A stretch of 64,000 nucleotides of DNA from Streptomyces cyaneochromogenes (lineage in GTDB: Bacteria > Actinomycetota > Actinomycetes > Streptomycetales > Streptomycetaceae). A model generated the notes under the pieces. That model did not search any database, was not told the DNA's origin, and was given only the letters and a program-made list of their open reading frames with translations. Below, piece by piece: positions 18,247-25,484 of the stretch (positions are counted from its first letter, which is position 1; each line of letters opens with the position of its first letter). The position numbers and the translations under genes were made by a program. The stretch spans positions 8,246,001-8,310,000 of the forward strand of contig NZ_CP034539.1 in assembly GCF_003963535.1 (NCBI RefSeq), read 5' to 3'.

Positions 18247-18287
18247 GCTGAGGGAGAGGCGGCGAACGTACGGTCGTCGGGGGCAGC

Positions 18288-19310
18288 TCAGCCCCAGCAG
18301 TTCTCCAGGCCGAAGGCGGTGTCCTTGGAGGTGACGCCGTCCTGCGCCTTGTCGGTGATCAGCGTGACGCCGGTGTCGGTGTAACCGGAGGCCTTCTTGC
18401 CGTCCTTGGCGTACGTCGCGACGGCCTTGACGCCCTCGGCGGCCATCTTCAGCGGGTACTGCTGCGAGGTCGCGGCGATCTTGCCGTCCTTGACGGCCTG
18501 GGTGCCGGTGCAGCCGCCGTCGACGGAGACGATCAGCACGTCCTTCTCCCGGCCCTTGGCCTTCAGCGCGGTGTACGCGCCCAGCGCGGCGGGCTCGTTG
18601 ATGGTGTAGACGACGTTGATGTCGGGCGACTTCTGCAGGCAGTTCTCCATGGCGGTCTGGCCCTTGGCCTGGTCGCCGCCGGTGTCCTGCGAGCAGACGA
18701 CGGAGGGGTCGCCCTCCTTGACGCCGAAGCCCTTCAGGAAACCGTCGTGCCGCTGGACGCCGACGGAGACGCCCGGCGCGAGGTCGAGGGTGGCTATCTT
18801 CGCCGCCTTGCCCTTCATGGCGGCCTTGGCGTACTCGCCGATCAGCTCGCCGGCCTTGAGGTTGTCGGTGGCGAACAGGGCGTCGACCGCGCTCTCCGGG
18901 TCGGTCGGGGTGTCCAGGGCGATGACCAGAACGCCCTTGGCCTTGGCCTTCTCGATCGCCGGCACGATCGCCTTGGAGTCGCTCGGCGTGATCAGGATGC
19001 CCTTCACCCCGGCGGCGACCATGTTCTCGATGGCGGTGACCTGACCGGCGTTGTCCCCGTCGAACTTGCCGGCCGCGGTGGACAGCTCGACACCGTTCTC
19101 CTTGGCGGCCTTCTCCGCGCCCTCCTTCATCTTCACGAAGAACGGGTTGGTGTCGGTCTTGGTGATCAGACCGACCTTGACGCTGCCCGATCCGGCGTTC
19201 GCCGTGCCCGATCCGGATCCGGATCCACAGGCGGTCAGGGCGAGGGCTGCGACACCCGTGCAGGCAGCGGCTCTGAGCAAGGAGACGGGCAGACGAGAGA
19301 TGCGAGACAT
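18288..19310 (-). CDS. Sugar ABC transporter substrate-binding lipoprotein (FrcB-like)
   Basis: 340 aa from ATG 19310 with GGAG 9 nt upstream. Lipoprotein signal MSRISRLPVSLLRAAACTG then LALTAC as lipobox. The mature part is a periplasmic-binding-protein type 1 fold (VKVGLITKTDTNPFFVKMK, GILITPSDSKAIVPAIEKA, VVYTINEPAALGAYTALK, DVLIVSVDGGC). LITKTDTNPFFVKM is close to fructose-binding FrcB proteins, and the single-domain ATPase and PfkB neighbour agree, so fructose is the best guess. Confidence 0.88.
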   Translation of the reverse strand: MSRISRLPVSLLRAAACTGVAALALTACGSGSGSGTANAGSGSVKVGLITKTDTNPFFVKMKEGAEKAAKENGVELSTAAGKFDGDNAGQVTAIENMVAAGVKGILITPSDSKAIVPAIEKAKAKGVLVIALDTPTDPESAVDALFATDNLKAGELIGEYAKAAMKGKAAKIATLDLAPGVSVGVQRHDGFLKGFGVKEGDPSVVCSQDTGGDQAKGQTAMENCLQKSPDINVVYTINEPAALGAYTALKAKGREKDVLIVSVDGGCTGTQAVKDGKIAATSQQYPLKMAAEGVKAVATYAKDGKKASGYTDTGVTLITDKAQDGVTSKDTAFGLENCWG

Positions 19311-19368
19311 GAACAACTCCTGCGGGATTGCGGGCGAGCGGCCGGCATCGGGCATGCCGTCCCGGAGG

Positions 19369-19398
19369 TGTCATCGTTGACTTATGTCATCGTTGACA
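19369..19398. promoter_or_regulatory. Tandem LacI-type operators between the sugar ABC operon and the PfkB gene
   Basis: TGTCATCGTTGACT (19369-19382) and TGTCATCGTTGACA (19385-19398) are two near-identical 14-mers with TGTCA/TGACA arms around a central CG, spaced 16 bp apart. A central CG between inverted arms is the hallmark of LacI-family operators, and a LacI gene closes the adjacent operon. They sit 59 bp upstream of the binding-protein ATG on the minus strand and could also act on the divergent kinase. Confidence 0.7.
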
Positions 19399-19556
19399 CT
19401 TCATGGCGAGGATGATGGACTCCGCCTCCAGGCAACGTCAATGCCTTGCACTCGTCACAAATCGGCAACGCCCGGGGCCGTCGCCCGCCCGAACCCGCTC
19501 AGCGGCTGCCCGTGAAGTGCCCGTTTCGCCCGCGCGTTCTCAGAGAAGAGCAGCCC

Positions 19557-20519
19557 ATGAGCCCGCATCAGATCACCGTCCTGGGGGAGTGCGTCGCGGA
19601 CGCGTTCACCGAACCCGCAAGTGCCCGCAACGAGCTCGCGCTGCGGGTGCTGCCGGGCGGCGGACCTGCGAACACGGCCGTGTCCCTGGCCAGGCTGGGC
19701 ACACCGGCCCGATTCCTCGCGCGGCTGTCCGGCGACGTGTTCGGCCGCTTGTTCCGGACGCACCTGGAGGCGTCGGGCGTGGACCTGTCGTACGCCGTGG
19801 CGGCGGCCGAGCCCAGCACGCTGGCCGTGGCCGAGCTGGACGCCCACGGGCAGGCCGCCTTCTCCTTCCACGCGCAGAACACGGCCGACTGGCAGTGGAC
19901 CTCCGGGGAACTGGCGGGGCTGGACCTGTCCGAGACGGCCTGTGTGCACACCGGGTCGCTGGCCCTGGTCCGTGAACCCGGCGCGGCGGTGGTGGAGGAG
20001 TTCCTGGCGACGGCCTCACGTCAGGCCACCATCAGTATCGATCCCAACGTCCGGCCGCTGCTGGTGCACCCCGACGTGTACCGCGCCAGGCTGGCGCACT
20101 GGTGCGCCCTCGCCGACATCCTGCGACTGAGTAAGGACGACCTGGAACTGCTCCTGCCGGGCACCCCGCCGGAGCAGGCATGCGACACCTGGCACGCCGC
20201 AGGGGCACGGCTCGTCATCATCACCCTCGGCGCCGACGGAGCCCTGGCCTCACTCGACGGCGAACGGCTGCGGGTGCCGGCGGTGACGACCCAGGTGGTC
20301 GACACGGTGGGGGCGGGCGACTCCTTCACCGCCGGGCTGCTGCACCATCTCGCGACTCGCGGCAGCCTCGGTGGCCGGCTGACCGGTCTCGGTCTCGACG
20401 AAGTCGCGGAAGCCTGCCGGTTCGCCACCCGGGTCGCCTCCCTGACGTGCTCGGTCGCCGGCCCCAACCCGCCATGGCGCGACCAGCCGGCACTGCTCGC
20501 GACCGCCGGCGACGCCTGA
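19557..20519 (+). CDS. PfkB-family carbohydrate kinase (probable fructokinase)
   Basis: 320 aa. PfkB signature 1 GGGPANTAVSLARLG at about residue 36, and signature 2 DTVGAGDSFTAGLLHHL at about residue 250 with the catalytic Asp and the anion hole GAGD. TISIDPNVRP and LRLSKDDLELLLPG are family regions. It is divergent from a CUT2 importer across LacI-type operators, so it should phosphorylate the imported sugar. Confidence 0.88.
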   Translation: MSPHQITVLGECVADAFTEPASARNELALRVLPGGGPANTAVSLARLGTPARFLARLSGDVFGRLFRTHLEASGVDLSYAVAAAEPSTLAVAELDAHGQAAFSFHAQNTADWQWTSGELAGLDLSETACVHTGSLALVREPGAAVVEEFLATASRQATISIDPNVRPLLVHPDVYRARLAHWCALADILRLSKDDLELLLPGTPPEQACDTWHAAGARLVIITLGADGALASLDGERLRVPAVTTQVVDTVGAGDSFTAGLLHHLATRGSLGGRLTGLGLDEVAEACRFATRVASLTCSVAGPNPPWRDQPALLATAGDA

Positions 20520-20574
20520 GGGACCGTACGTTGCCCACCACCCCGACTCCACCCACTGACGAGGAGACGAAACC

Positions 20575-20877
20575 ATGACGAAAACCCTGCTCGCCGAGTT
20601 CACCGCCCGAGAGGGAGCGGAGGACGAGGTCGCCCGCCTGATCCGGGACTACGCCCTGAAGGTGCGCGAAGAGGAAGGCAACCTGACCTTCGACGTCTAC
20701 ACAAAGGCGGCCACCCCGCGCGCCTACTGGATCTTCGAGGTCTACCGGGACGAGGACGCCTTCAAGGCACACCTGGACGCCCCGTACGGCCCCCCGTTCA
20801 ACGCCGCCCTCACGCCGCTGATCGAGGAAGACGCCTCCGTCCTGACGTTCCTCGATCCGCTGGCCACGCATCCTTAG
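20575..20877 (+). CDS. Antibiotic-biosynthesis-monooxygenase-fold protein (putative quinol monooxygenase)
   Basis: 100 aa, ATG preceded by GAGGAGA. The dimeric alpha/beta-barrel ABM pattern is clear: LLAEFTAREGAEDEVARLI, EEGNLTFDVYTKA, YWIFEVYRDEDAFKAHLDAP. YgiN-like members oxidise quinols or act as small stress enzymes. It lies 55 bp after the kinase and probably shares its transcript. Confidence 0.8.
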   Translation: MTKTLLAEFTAREGAEDEVARLIRDYALKVREEEGNLTFDVYTKAATPRAYWIFEVYRDEDAFKAHLDAPYGPPFNAALTPLIEEDASVLTFLDPLATHP

Positions 20878-21040
20878 CGAGTGTTGAACGGAGCAGTCGT
20901 GGCGGAATGCCCCACCGGGTGACGTCGGACGACGTCGCCGCCGGGTGCCGGTGGCGGAGGGACTCCAGGTTGTCAATGTCCGTAGTCAAGTGACCACATT
21001 TGACTGGAGGTTCCCGGAAGAAGACAGACCTTGGATTCGC

Positions 21041-21142
21041 CAGGCCGGCGGGCCCCAAGTGACCGGCTTGCACCTGGACTGCTACGCCCACGTCATCCCA
21101 GAGGCCGGACGCCAGAGACTCAGAGCCAATCGCGCCGCTTGA
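21041..21142 (+). pseudogene. C-terminal remnant of a tyrosine recombinase/integrase
   Basis: The frame reads VTGLHLDCYAHVIPEAGRQR followed by LRANRAA and a stop. TLD.Y.HVIPE is the usual motif around the nucleophilic Tyr of phage-type integrases (Y in DCYAHV). No catalytic Arg or His box precedes it, and it overlaps the 3' end of the convergent corA-like gene, so it is a fossil fragment. Confidence 0.45.
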
Positions 21143-22280
21143 AGATGACGTACAAACTGGTACAAACAATCCCCATCAGGGCGATTGCGAAGGGGTATCC
21201 GAACACCCAGCCCAACTCCGGCATGTGCCGGAAGTTCATCCCGTAGATCGTCCCGACCAGCGTCGGCGCGAACAGAATCGCCGCCCACGACGAGATCTTC
21301 TTGATCTCCTCGTTCTGCTCGAACCCCGCCTCCGCCAGCGCCCGCATCTCCGCGTTCTGCTGCTGGGTGACCAGCGTCGCGTTGACCGTGAGGATCTCGG
21401 TGAGGGCCTGACGGAAGCCGTCGACGCGCTCGCTGGTGTGGGTGACGTGGTCGGCCACGTCGCGGAGGTAGCGCTGGAGTTCCTCGTCCGTGCCGTACTT
21501 GGAGAAGCCCGCCATCAAACCGTGCAGCATGCCGACCAGCGGGCGGGTGGCGCGCTGGAACTCGACCATTTCGCGGGAGAGTTCGTAGATACGGCGGGAG
21601 ACCTCGGGGTCGCCGCGGAAGACCTCGGTCTCGATCTCGTCGATGTCGTTCTGGACGCCCACCACCACCGGCTCGTAACCGTCGACGACCGCGTCCAGTA
21701 TCGCGTAGAGCACCGCCTCCGGGCCGAGTTTGAGCAGCTCCGACGTCTCCTCCATGCGCCGGCGCACCGCCGACAGATCGGGGGCCGCGCCATGGCGGAC
21801 CGTGATCACGAAGTCGGGGCCGACGAACACATGGAGCTCGCCGAAGTCGACCTCCTCGGGCGCGTCCAGGTAGCGGGCCGCGCGCAGGACCACGAAGAGC
21901 GTGTCGCCGTAGCGCTCCAGCTTGGGCCGCTGGTGCGCCTCCATCGCGTCCTCCACCGCGAGGGGATGCAGGTCGAACTCCGCGGCCAGGGAGAGGAGCT
22001 CCGCCTCGGTGGGGCGGGCCAGGCCGATCCATGCCATGCCGGACGGCTGGTCGCGCAGCTCGCGGTAGGTCTCGGCGAGGGTGGCGGGCGAGGACACGCG
22101 GACGCCGTCCCGGTACAGCGCCGCCTGCACGACGCTCGCCACCTCGGAGGAGTCAGGGGGCACGGAGCGGGCCGGAGGTGCCGGCGGCTCTGGCTCCGGT
22201 GGCGACGGGGGAGTGAGGGCTCGGCGCCAGACGGACTTCATGGCGTTCTTCGAGGCGGGGCGGGCGCGTCGCTCGGACAT
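21120..22280 (-). CDS. CorA-family magnesium/divalent cation channel
   Basis: 386 aa. A long cytoplasmic domain (LHPLAVEDAMEAHQRPKLER, FVGPDFVITVRHG) leads to two C-terminal membrane helices; the pore motif GMNF occurs in GTIYGMNFRHMPELGW before the second helix, and the protein ends in basic FKRRDWL. An N-terminal proline-rich segment of about 50 residues is extra. Stands alone. Confidence 0.92.
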   Translation of the reverse strand: MSERRARPASKNAMKSVWRRALTPPSPPEPEPPAPPARSVPPDSSEVASVVQAALYRDGVRVSSPATLAETYRELRDQPSGMAWIGLARPTEAELLSLAAEFDLHPLAVEDAMEAHQRPKLERYGDTLFVVLRAARYLDAPEEVDFGELHVFVGPDFVITVRHGAAPDLSAVRRRMEETSELLKLGPEAVLYAILDAVVDGYEPVVVGVQNDIDEIETEVFRGDPEVSRRIYELSREMVEFQRATRPLVGMLHGLMAGFSKYGTDEELQRYLRDVADHVTHTSERVDGFRQALTEILTVNATLVTQQQNAEMRALAEAGFEQNEEIKKISSWAAILFAPTLVGTIYGMNFRHMPELGWVFGYPFAIALMGIVCTSLYVIFKRRDWL

Positions 22281-22427
22281 CGCGGCTGCCTCCCGGTCGG
22301 GACGACGAGTACGTGATCTCGGAGCAGGATATACGGGGCGAATCGCATGGGCGGGGCGGGACCCCTCTCTGGATTCCGCGACAGTCGCGGACGGAAGCTG
22401 TCCGCAACTCTCGCTAGCGTGCCCGGT

Positions 22428-23549
22428 ATGACGAAGCGCAGCACCAACAAGACGAAGGCCGCAGCAGGCCCTGTGCTCAGCACCCGCGCCCTCAACCGCG
22501 CCACCCTCGACCGGCAGCTGCTCCTGCGCCGCTCCCCGCTCACCGCCCTGGCCGCCGTGGAGCACCTGGTCGGCCTCCAGGCCCAAGAGGTCAAGCCGCC
22601 GTACTACGCGCTCGCCGCCCGCCTCGAAGGCTTCACGCCCGAGGAACTGTCGGGACTGCTGGCCGACCGCGCGGCCGTGCGCATCGTCACCATGCGCTCC
22701 ACGATCCATCTGCACACCGCCGACGACAGCCTCACCCTGCGGCCGCTGGTGCAGCCCGCCCGGGACCGCGAGATCAACTACTTCCGCAAAGGTCTCGTCG
22801 GCGTCGACCTGGACCGGCTCGCCCTGCTCGCCCGCGACCTCGTCGAGGCCGAGCCCCGCACCATGAAGCAGCTCCGCGAGGCCCTCGGTGGCGAGTGGCC
22901 GGACGCCGACCCGCAGTCCCTGGCCGTCGCCGCACGCTGCAAACTCCCCCTCGTCCAGGTCACCCCGCGCGGCATGTGGGGCCGCAGCGCCCAGGTCGCC
23001 CTCACCACCGCCGAGCACTGGCTGGGCCGCCCCGGCGAGCCGGCCGCATCAGCCGACGCCACGGTCCTGCGCTACCTGGCCGCCTTCGGGCCGGCCTCGG
23101 TGAAGGACATGCAGACCTGGTCCGGCCTCACCAGGATGCGCGAGGCCTTCGAACGGCTCCGCTCCGAGCTGGTCACCTTCCGCGACGACAAGGACGTCGA
23201 ACTCTTCGACCTCCCCGACGCCCCGCGCCCGGACCCGGACACCCCGGCCCCGCCCCGCTTCCTGCCCGAGTTCGACAACCTCCTCCTGTCCCACGCCGAC
23301 CGCACCCGCGTGATCCCGCCCGCGAACCGCGGCCGCACCTGGCAGGTGAACACGGTCTACTGCCCGTTCCTCGTCGACGGCTTCCTCGCCGGCGTGTGGC
23401 GGATCCTGGACGACGCCCTCGTCATCGAGGAGTTCACCGAGCTCACCAAGGGACAGCGCGCGGAGGTGACCGAGGAGGGGGAGCGGATGCTGAAGGTCCT
23501 GCATCCGCAGACGCCGTACGACATCCGGTTCGGGACTGTCATCCCCTAG
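22428..23549 (+). CDS. Winged-helix protein of the AlkZ/YcaQ-like (HTH_42) family
   Basis: 373 aa. LVGLQAQEVKPPYYALAAR at about residue 43 contains the QxQ motif that AlkZ-type DNA glycosylases use for catalysis; YcaQ-like members have QxD. IVTMRSTIHLHTADD, VQVTPRGMWGRS, LPEFDNLLLSHADR and PFLVDGFLAGVW are other family blocks. AlkZ excises bulky alkyl or crosslink adducts; family breadth makes the substrate uncertain. Confidence 0.8.
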   Translation: MTKRSTNKTKAAAGPVLSTRALNRATLDRQLLLRRSPLTALAAVEHLVGLQAQEVKPPYYALAARLEGFTPEELSGLLADRAAVRIVTMRSTIHLHTADDSLTLRPLVQPARDREINYFRKGLVGVDLDRLALLARDLVEAEPRTMKQLREALGGEWPDADPQSLAVAARCKLPLVQVTPRGMWGRSAQVALTTAEHWLGRPGEPAASADATVLRYLAAFGPASVKDMQTWSGLTRMREAFERLRSELVTFRDDKDVELFDLPDAPRPDPDTPAPPRFLPEFDNLLLSHADRTRVIPPANRGRTWQVNTVYCPFLVDGFLAGVWRILDDALVIEEFTELTKGQRAEVTEEGERMLKVLHPQTPYDIRFGTVIP

Positions 23550-23585
23550 CCCTGCCGCTGGCCCCTGCCGCCGGCCCCTGCCGTC
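23550..23585. repeat. 13-bp tandem repeat between convergent genes
   Basis: CCCTGCCGCTGGC, CCCTGCCGCCGGC and a partial CCCTGCCGTC follow each other directly after the stop of the winged-helix gene and reach the LysE stop. Confidence 0.7.
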
Positions 23586-24237
23586 ACTCCGCCCGGCCCG
23601 TCACCGCGACCGTCACCCCGAGGCCGATCATCGTGCACCCGCCCGCGCCGCCTATCAGCGACAGTCTGCGGTCGGAGCGGGCGAACCAGGAGCGGGCCGC
23701 CGACGCGGTCAGGCCCCACAGGGTGTCCGTGACCAGGCCGATGGTGATCGGGACCAGGCCCAGCAGGAGCATCTGCAGCGGGACGTGGCCCGCCGAGTGG
23801 TCCACGAACTGGGGGAGTACGGCGGCGAAGAACACCACACCCTTGGGGTTGGTGACACCGACGAGGGCGCCGTCGAGGACCGTACGGAGATCACCGCGTG
23901 CCGGGCCCGGCGGCCGGGACTGTATCGCCGCCGCCTTCAGTTCCTTGCGGTGCCGGAACGCCTGTACGCCCAGGTAGACCAGGTAGGCAGCGCCGGCCAG
24001 CTTCACCGTCAGATAGACCGTCACAGACCGCTCCACCAGGGAGCCGATCCCCACCGCGACCGCGACCACCAGCAGATACGAGCCGAAGACATTGCCGAGC
24101 GCGGTGGCCACGGCGGTGCGACGGCCGTGCGCCAGGGCGCGGCCGATGACGAACAGGACGCTCGGCCCCGGAATCACGATCACCAACACCGACATCGCCG
24201 CGAAGGCGAGCAGACGGTCTGCGGACACCATGCCCAT
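23584..24237 (-). CDS. LysE/RhtB-family exporter
   Basis: 217 aa from ATG 24237 (MGMVSADRLLAF); other in-frame ATGs lie at 24231 and 24246. Six hydrophobic segments and the family hallmarks IVIPGPSVLFVIGRALAHGR, LVYLGVQAFRHRK and GALVGVTNPKGVVFFAAVLPQFV mark an amino acid or small-metabolite exporter. A G-rich ribosome site precedes 24237. Confidence 0.88.
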   Translation of the reverse strand: MGMVSADRLLAFAAMSVLVIVIPGPSVLFVIGRALAHGRRTAVATALGNVFGSYLLVVAVAVGIGSLVERSVTVYLTVKLAGAAYLVYLGVQAFRHRKELKAAAIQSRPPGPARGDLRTVLDGALVGVTNPKGVVFFAAVLPQFVDHSAGHVPLQMLLLGLVPITIGLVTDTLWGLTASAARSWFARSDRRLSLIGGAGGCTMIGLGVTVAVTGRAE

Positions 24238-24290
24238 CACCCCCATCCGGCAGCCATTCAAACAGGCGCCACTGGCAATGGACATGGATA

Positions 24291-24331
24291 GGGGGCGTTG
24301 CGGGCCGCTCGTGGAGGCCCGCAACGCCCCC
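24291..24331 (-). terminator. Strong terminator of the secreted protease gene
   Basis: GGGGGCGTTGCGGGCC (24291-24306) pairs perfectly with GGCCCGCAACGCCCCC (24316-24331) across a 9-nt loop, 52 nt past the protease stop on the minus strand. Confidence 0.85.
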
Positions 24332-24382
24332 TGGTCTTTCACCTGAGGTGTGCTCAGGAGACCTTCTGGGCGCCGATCCCGG

Positions 24383-25171
24383 CTACGACTGGACCTGTTC
24401 GGTCACCTCGTCCGAGAAGGTGGTCAGCCGGGTGTAGACACCCGGGTAACCGGCCTGGGCGCAGCCCTCGCCCCAGGAAACTATCCCTGCCAGGACGCCC
24501 CCGATGAGCAGGGGACCGCCGCTGTCGCCCTGGCAGGTGTCAACGCCGCCGGAGGTGTATCCGGCGCAAACCATGTCGGACTGGATGAAGTCCGAACCGT
24601 ACGAGCTGCGGCAGCTGGAGTCGGAGACGGTCGGCACCGTCGCCGTGCGCAGCTGGTTGGAGGAGCTGCCGCCCGAGGAGGTGGTGCCCCAGCCCACGAT
24701 GCGGGCGGTGGTGCCGGCCGCGTACACACCCGTGTCCGAGGAGTCGACGTACGAGGCCGTCGTGTACGGCATCGAGGTCGACAGGGTCAGCACGGCCACG
24801 TCGTTGCCCTCGGTGGCGGTCGTGTAGTCGGGGTGGATCCAGATGTCGCTGACCCGGCTGACCGTGCCGTTCGTGCCGTTGCGGTAGGTGCGGCCGCCGA
24901 CGACGCGGACGCTGCTGGTGGTCTCGTCGACCAGACAGTGCGCGGCGGTCACGACCTTGGTCGCGGAGACGAGCGTGCCACCGCAGAACTGGCTCTGCGA
25001 GGCGTCCGTGATCTGCATCATGAACGGGTACGCGGACGCCGTTGTCGTCGTACCGCCAACGATGCGCGAGTCGGCGGCCTCAGCGGTGGGGGCGCTGAGC
25101 AGTGCGGCCGCGGCGGCGGCTGCGGTCGCCGTGACAACGGCGGTCTTTCTGGCACGGGTGAGCCCGAACAT
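24383..25171 (-). CDS. Secreted trypsin-like serine protease (S1A, SGT-like)
   Basis: 262 aa from ATG 25171, chosen because GAGGAGA lies 4 nt upstream; another ATG at 25183 lacks a site. Signal peptide MFGLTRARKTAVVTATAAAA to about residue 31, short propeptide ADSR, mature start IVGG (residue 36). Catalytic triad His77 (TAAHC), Asp123 (GNDVAVL), Ser216 (GDSGGP); Asp210 at the S1 pocket predicts cleavage after Arg/Lys. SWGEGCAQAGYPGVYTRL is the typical end. Resembles Streptomyces griseus trypsin. Confidence 0.95.
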   Translation of the reverse strand: MFGLTRARKTAVVTATAAAAAAALLSAPTAEAADSRIVGGTTTTASAYPFMMQITDASQSQFCGGTLVSATKVVTAAHCLVDETTSSVRVVGGRTYRNGTNGTVSRVSDIWIHPDYTTATEGNDVAVLTLSTSMPYTTASYVDSSDTGVYAAGTTARIVGWGTTSSGGSSSNQLRTATVPTVSDSSCRSSYGSDFIQSDMVCAGYTSGGVDTCQGDSGGPLLIGGVLAGIVSWGEGCAQAGYPGVYTRLTTFSDEVTEQVQS

Positions 25172-25484
25172 GAGTCTCCTCATTGCGGATTGCCGGTGGG
25201 GGGTCGCGCGGGTGTGGGGGGTTGAGCACGGGGGCCGCGGGACCGACCCCCGTGTGCCCGGCGAGCGGCACATCCATAAGGTAGGTCCCGGCAGTTCCCC
25301 TTCCCAATGAGGGAACCCCCTAAGGGAGTTGGGCAGGGAAAACCCTCGGTCGTGCCGGATAAACCCGCGCGGACCGACAAAGACGGGTGAACCTACGCCT
25401 CACGGCATGCCGAACGTGCCTCGCGCGGTGCCTCGAACGCGCGGAGCCAGGTGTCCCGAACGCACGTATCCCGGCGCCCCGAAA
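25172..25484. other. 313-bp non-coding stretch upstream of the protease gene
   Basis: No gene is seen. It holds the protease promoter region, with an inverted repeat GTTCCC-N11-GGGAAC (25294-25316) followed by a further GGGAGTTGGG. This could be an operator for the protease gene; no -10/-35 pair is convincing. Confidence 0.4.
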
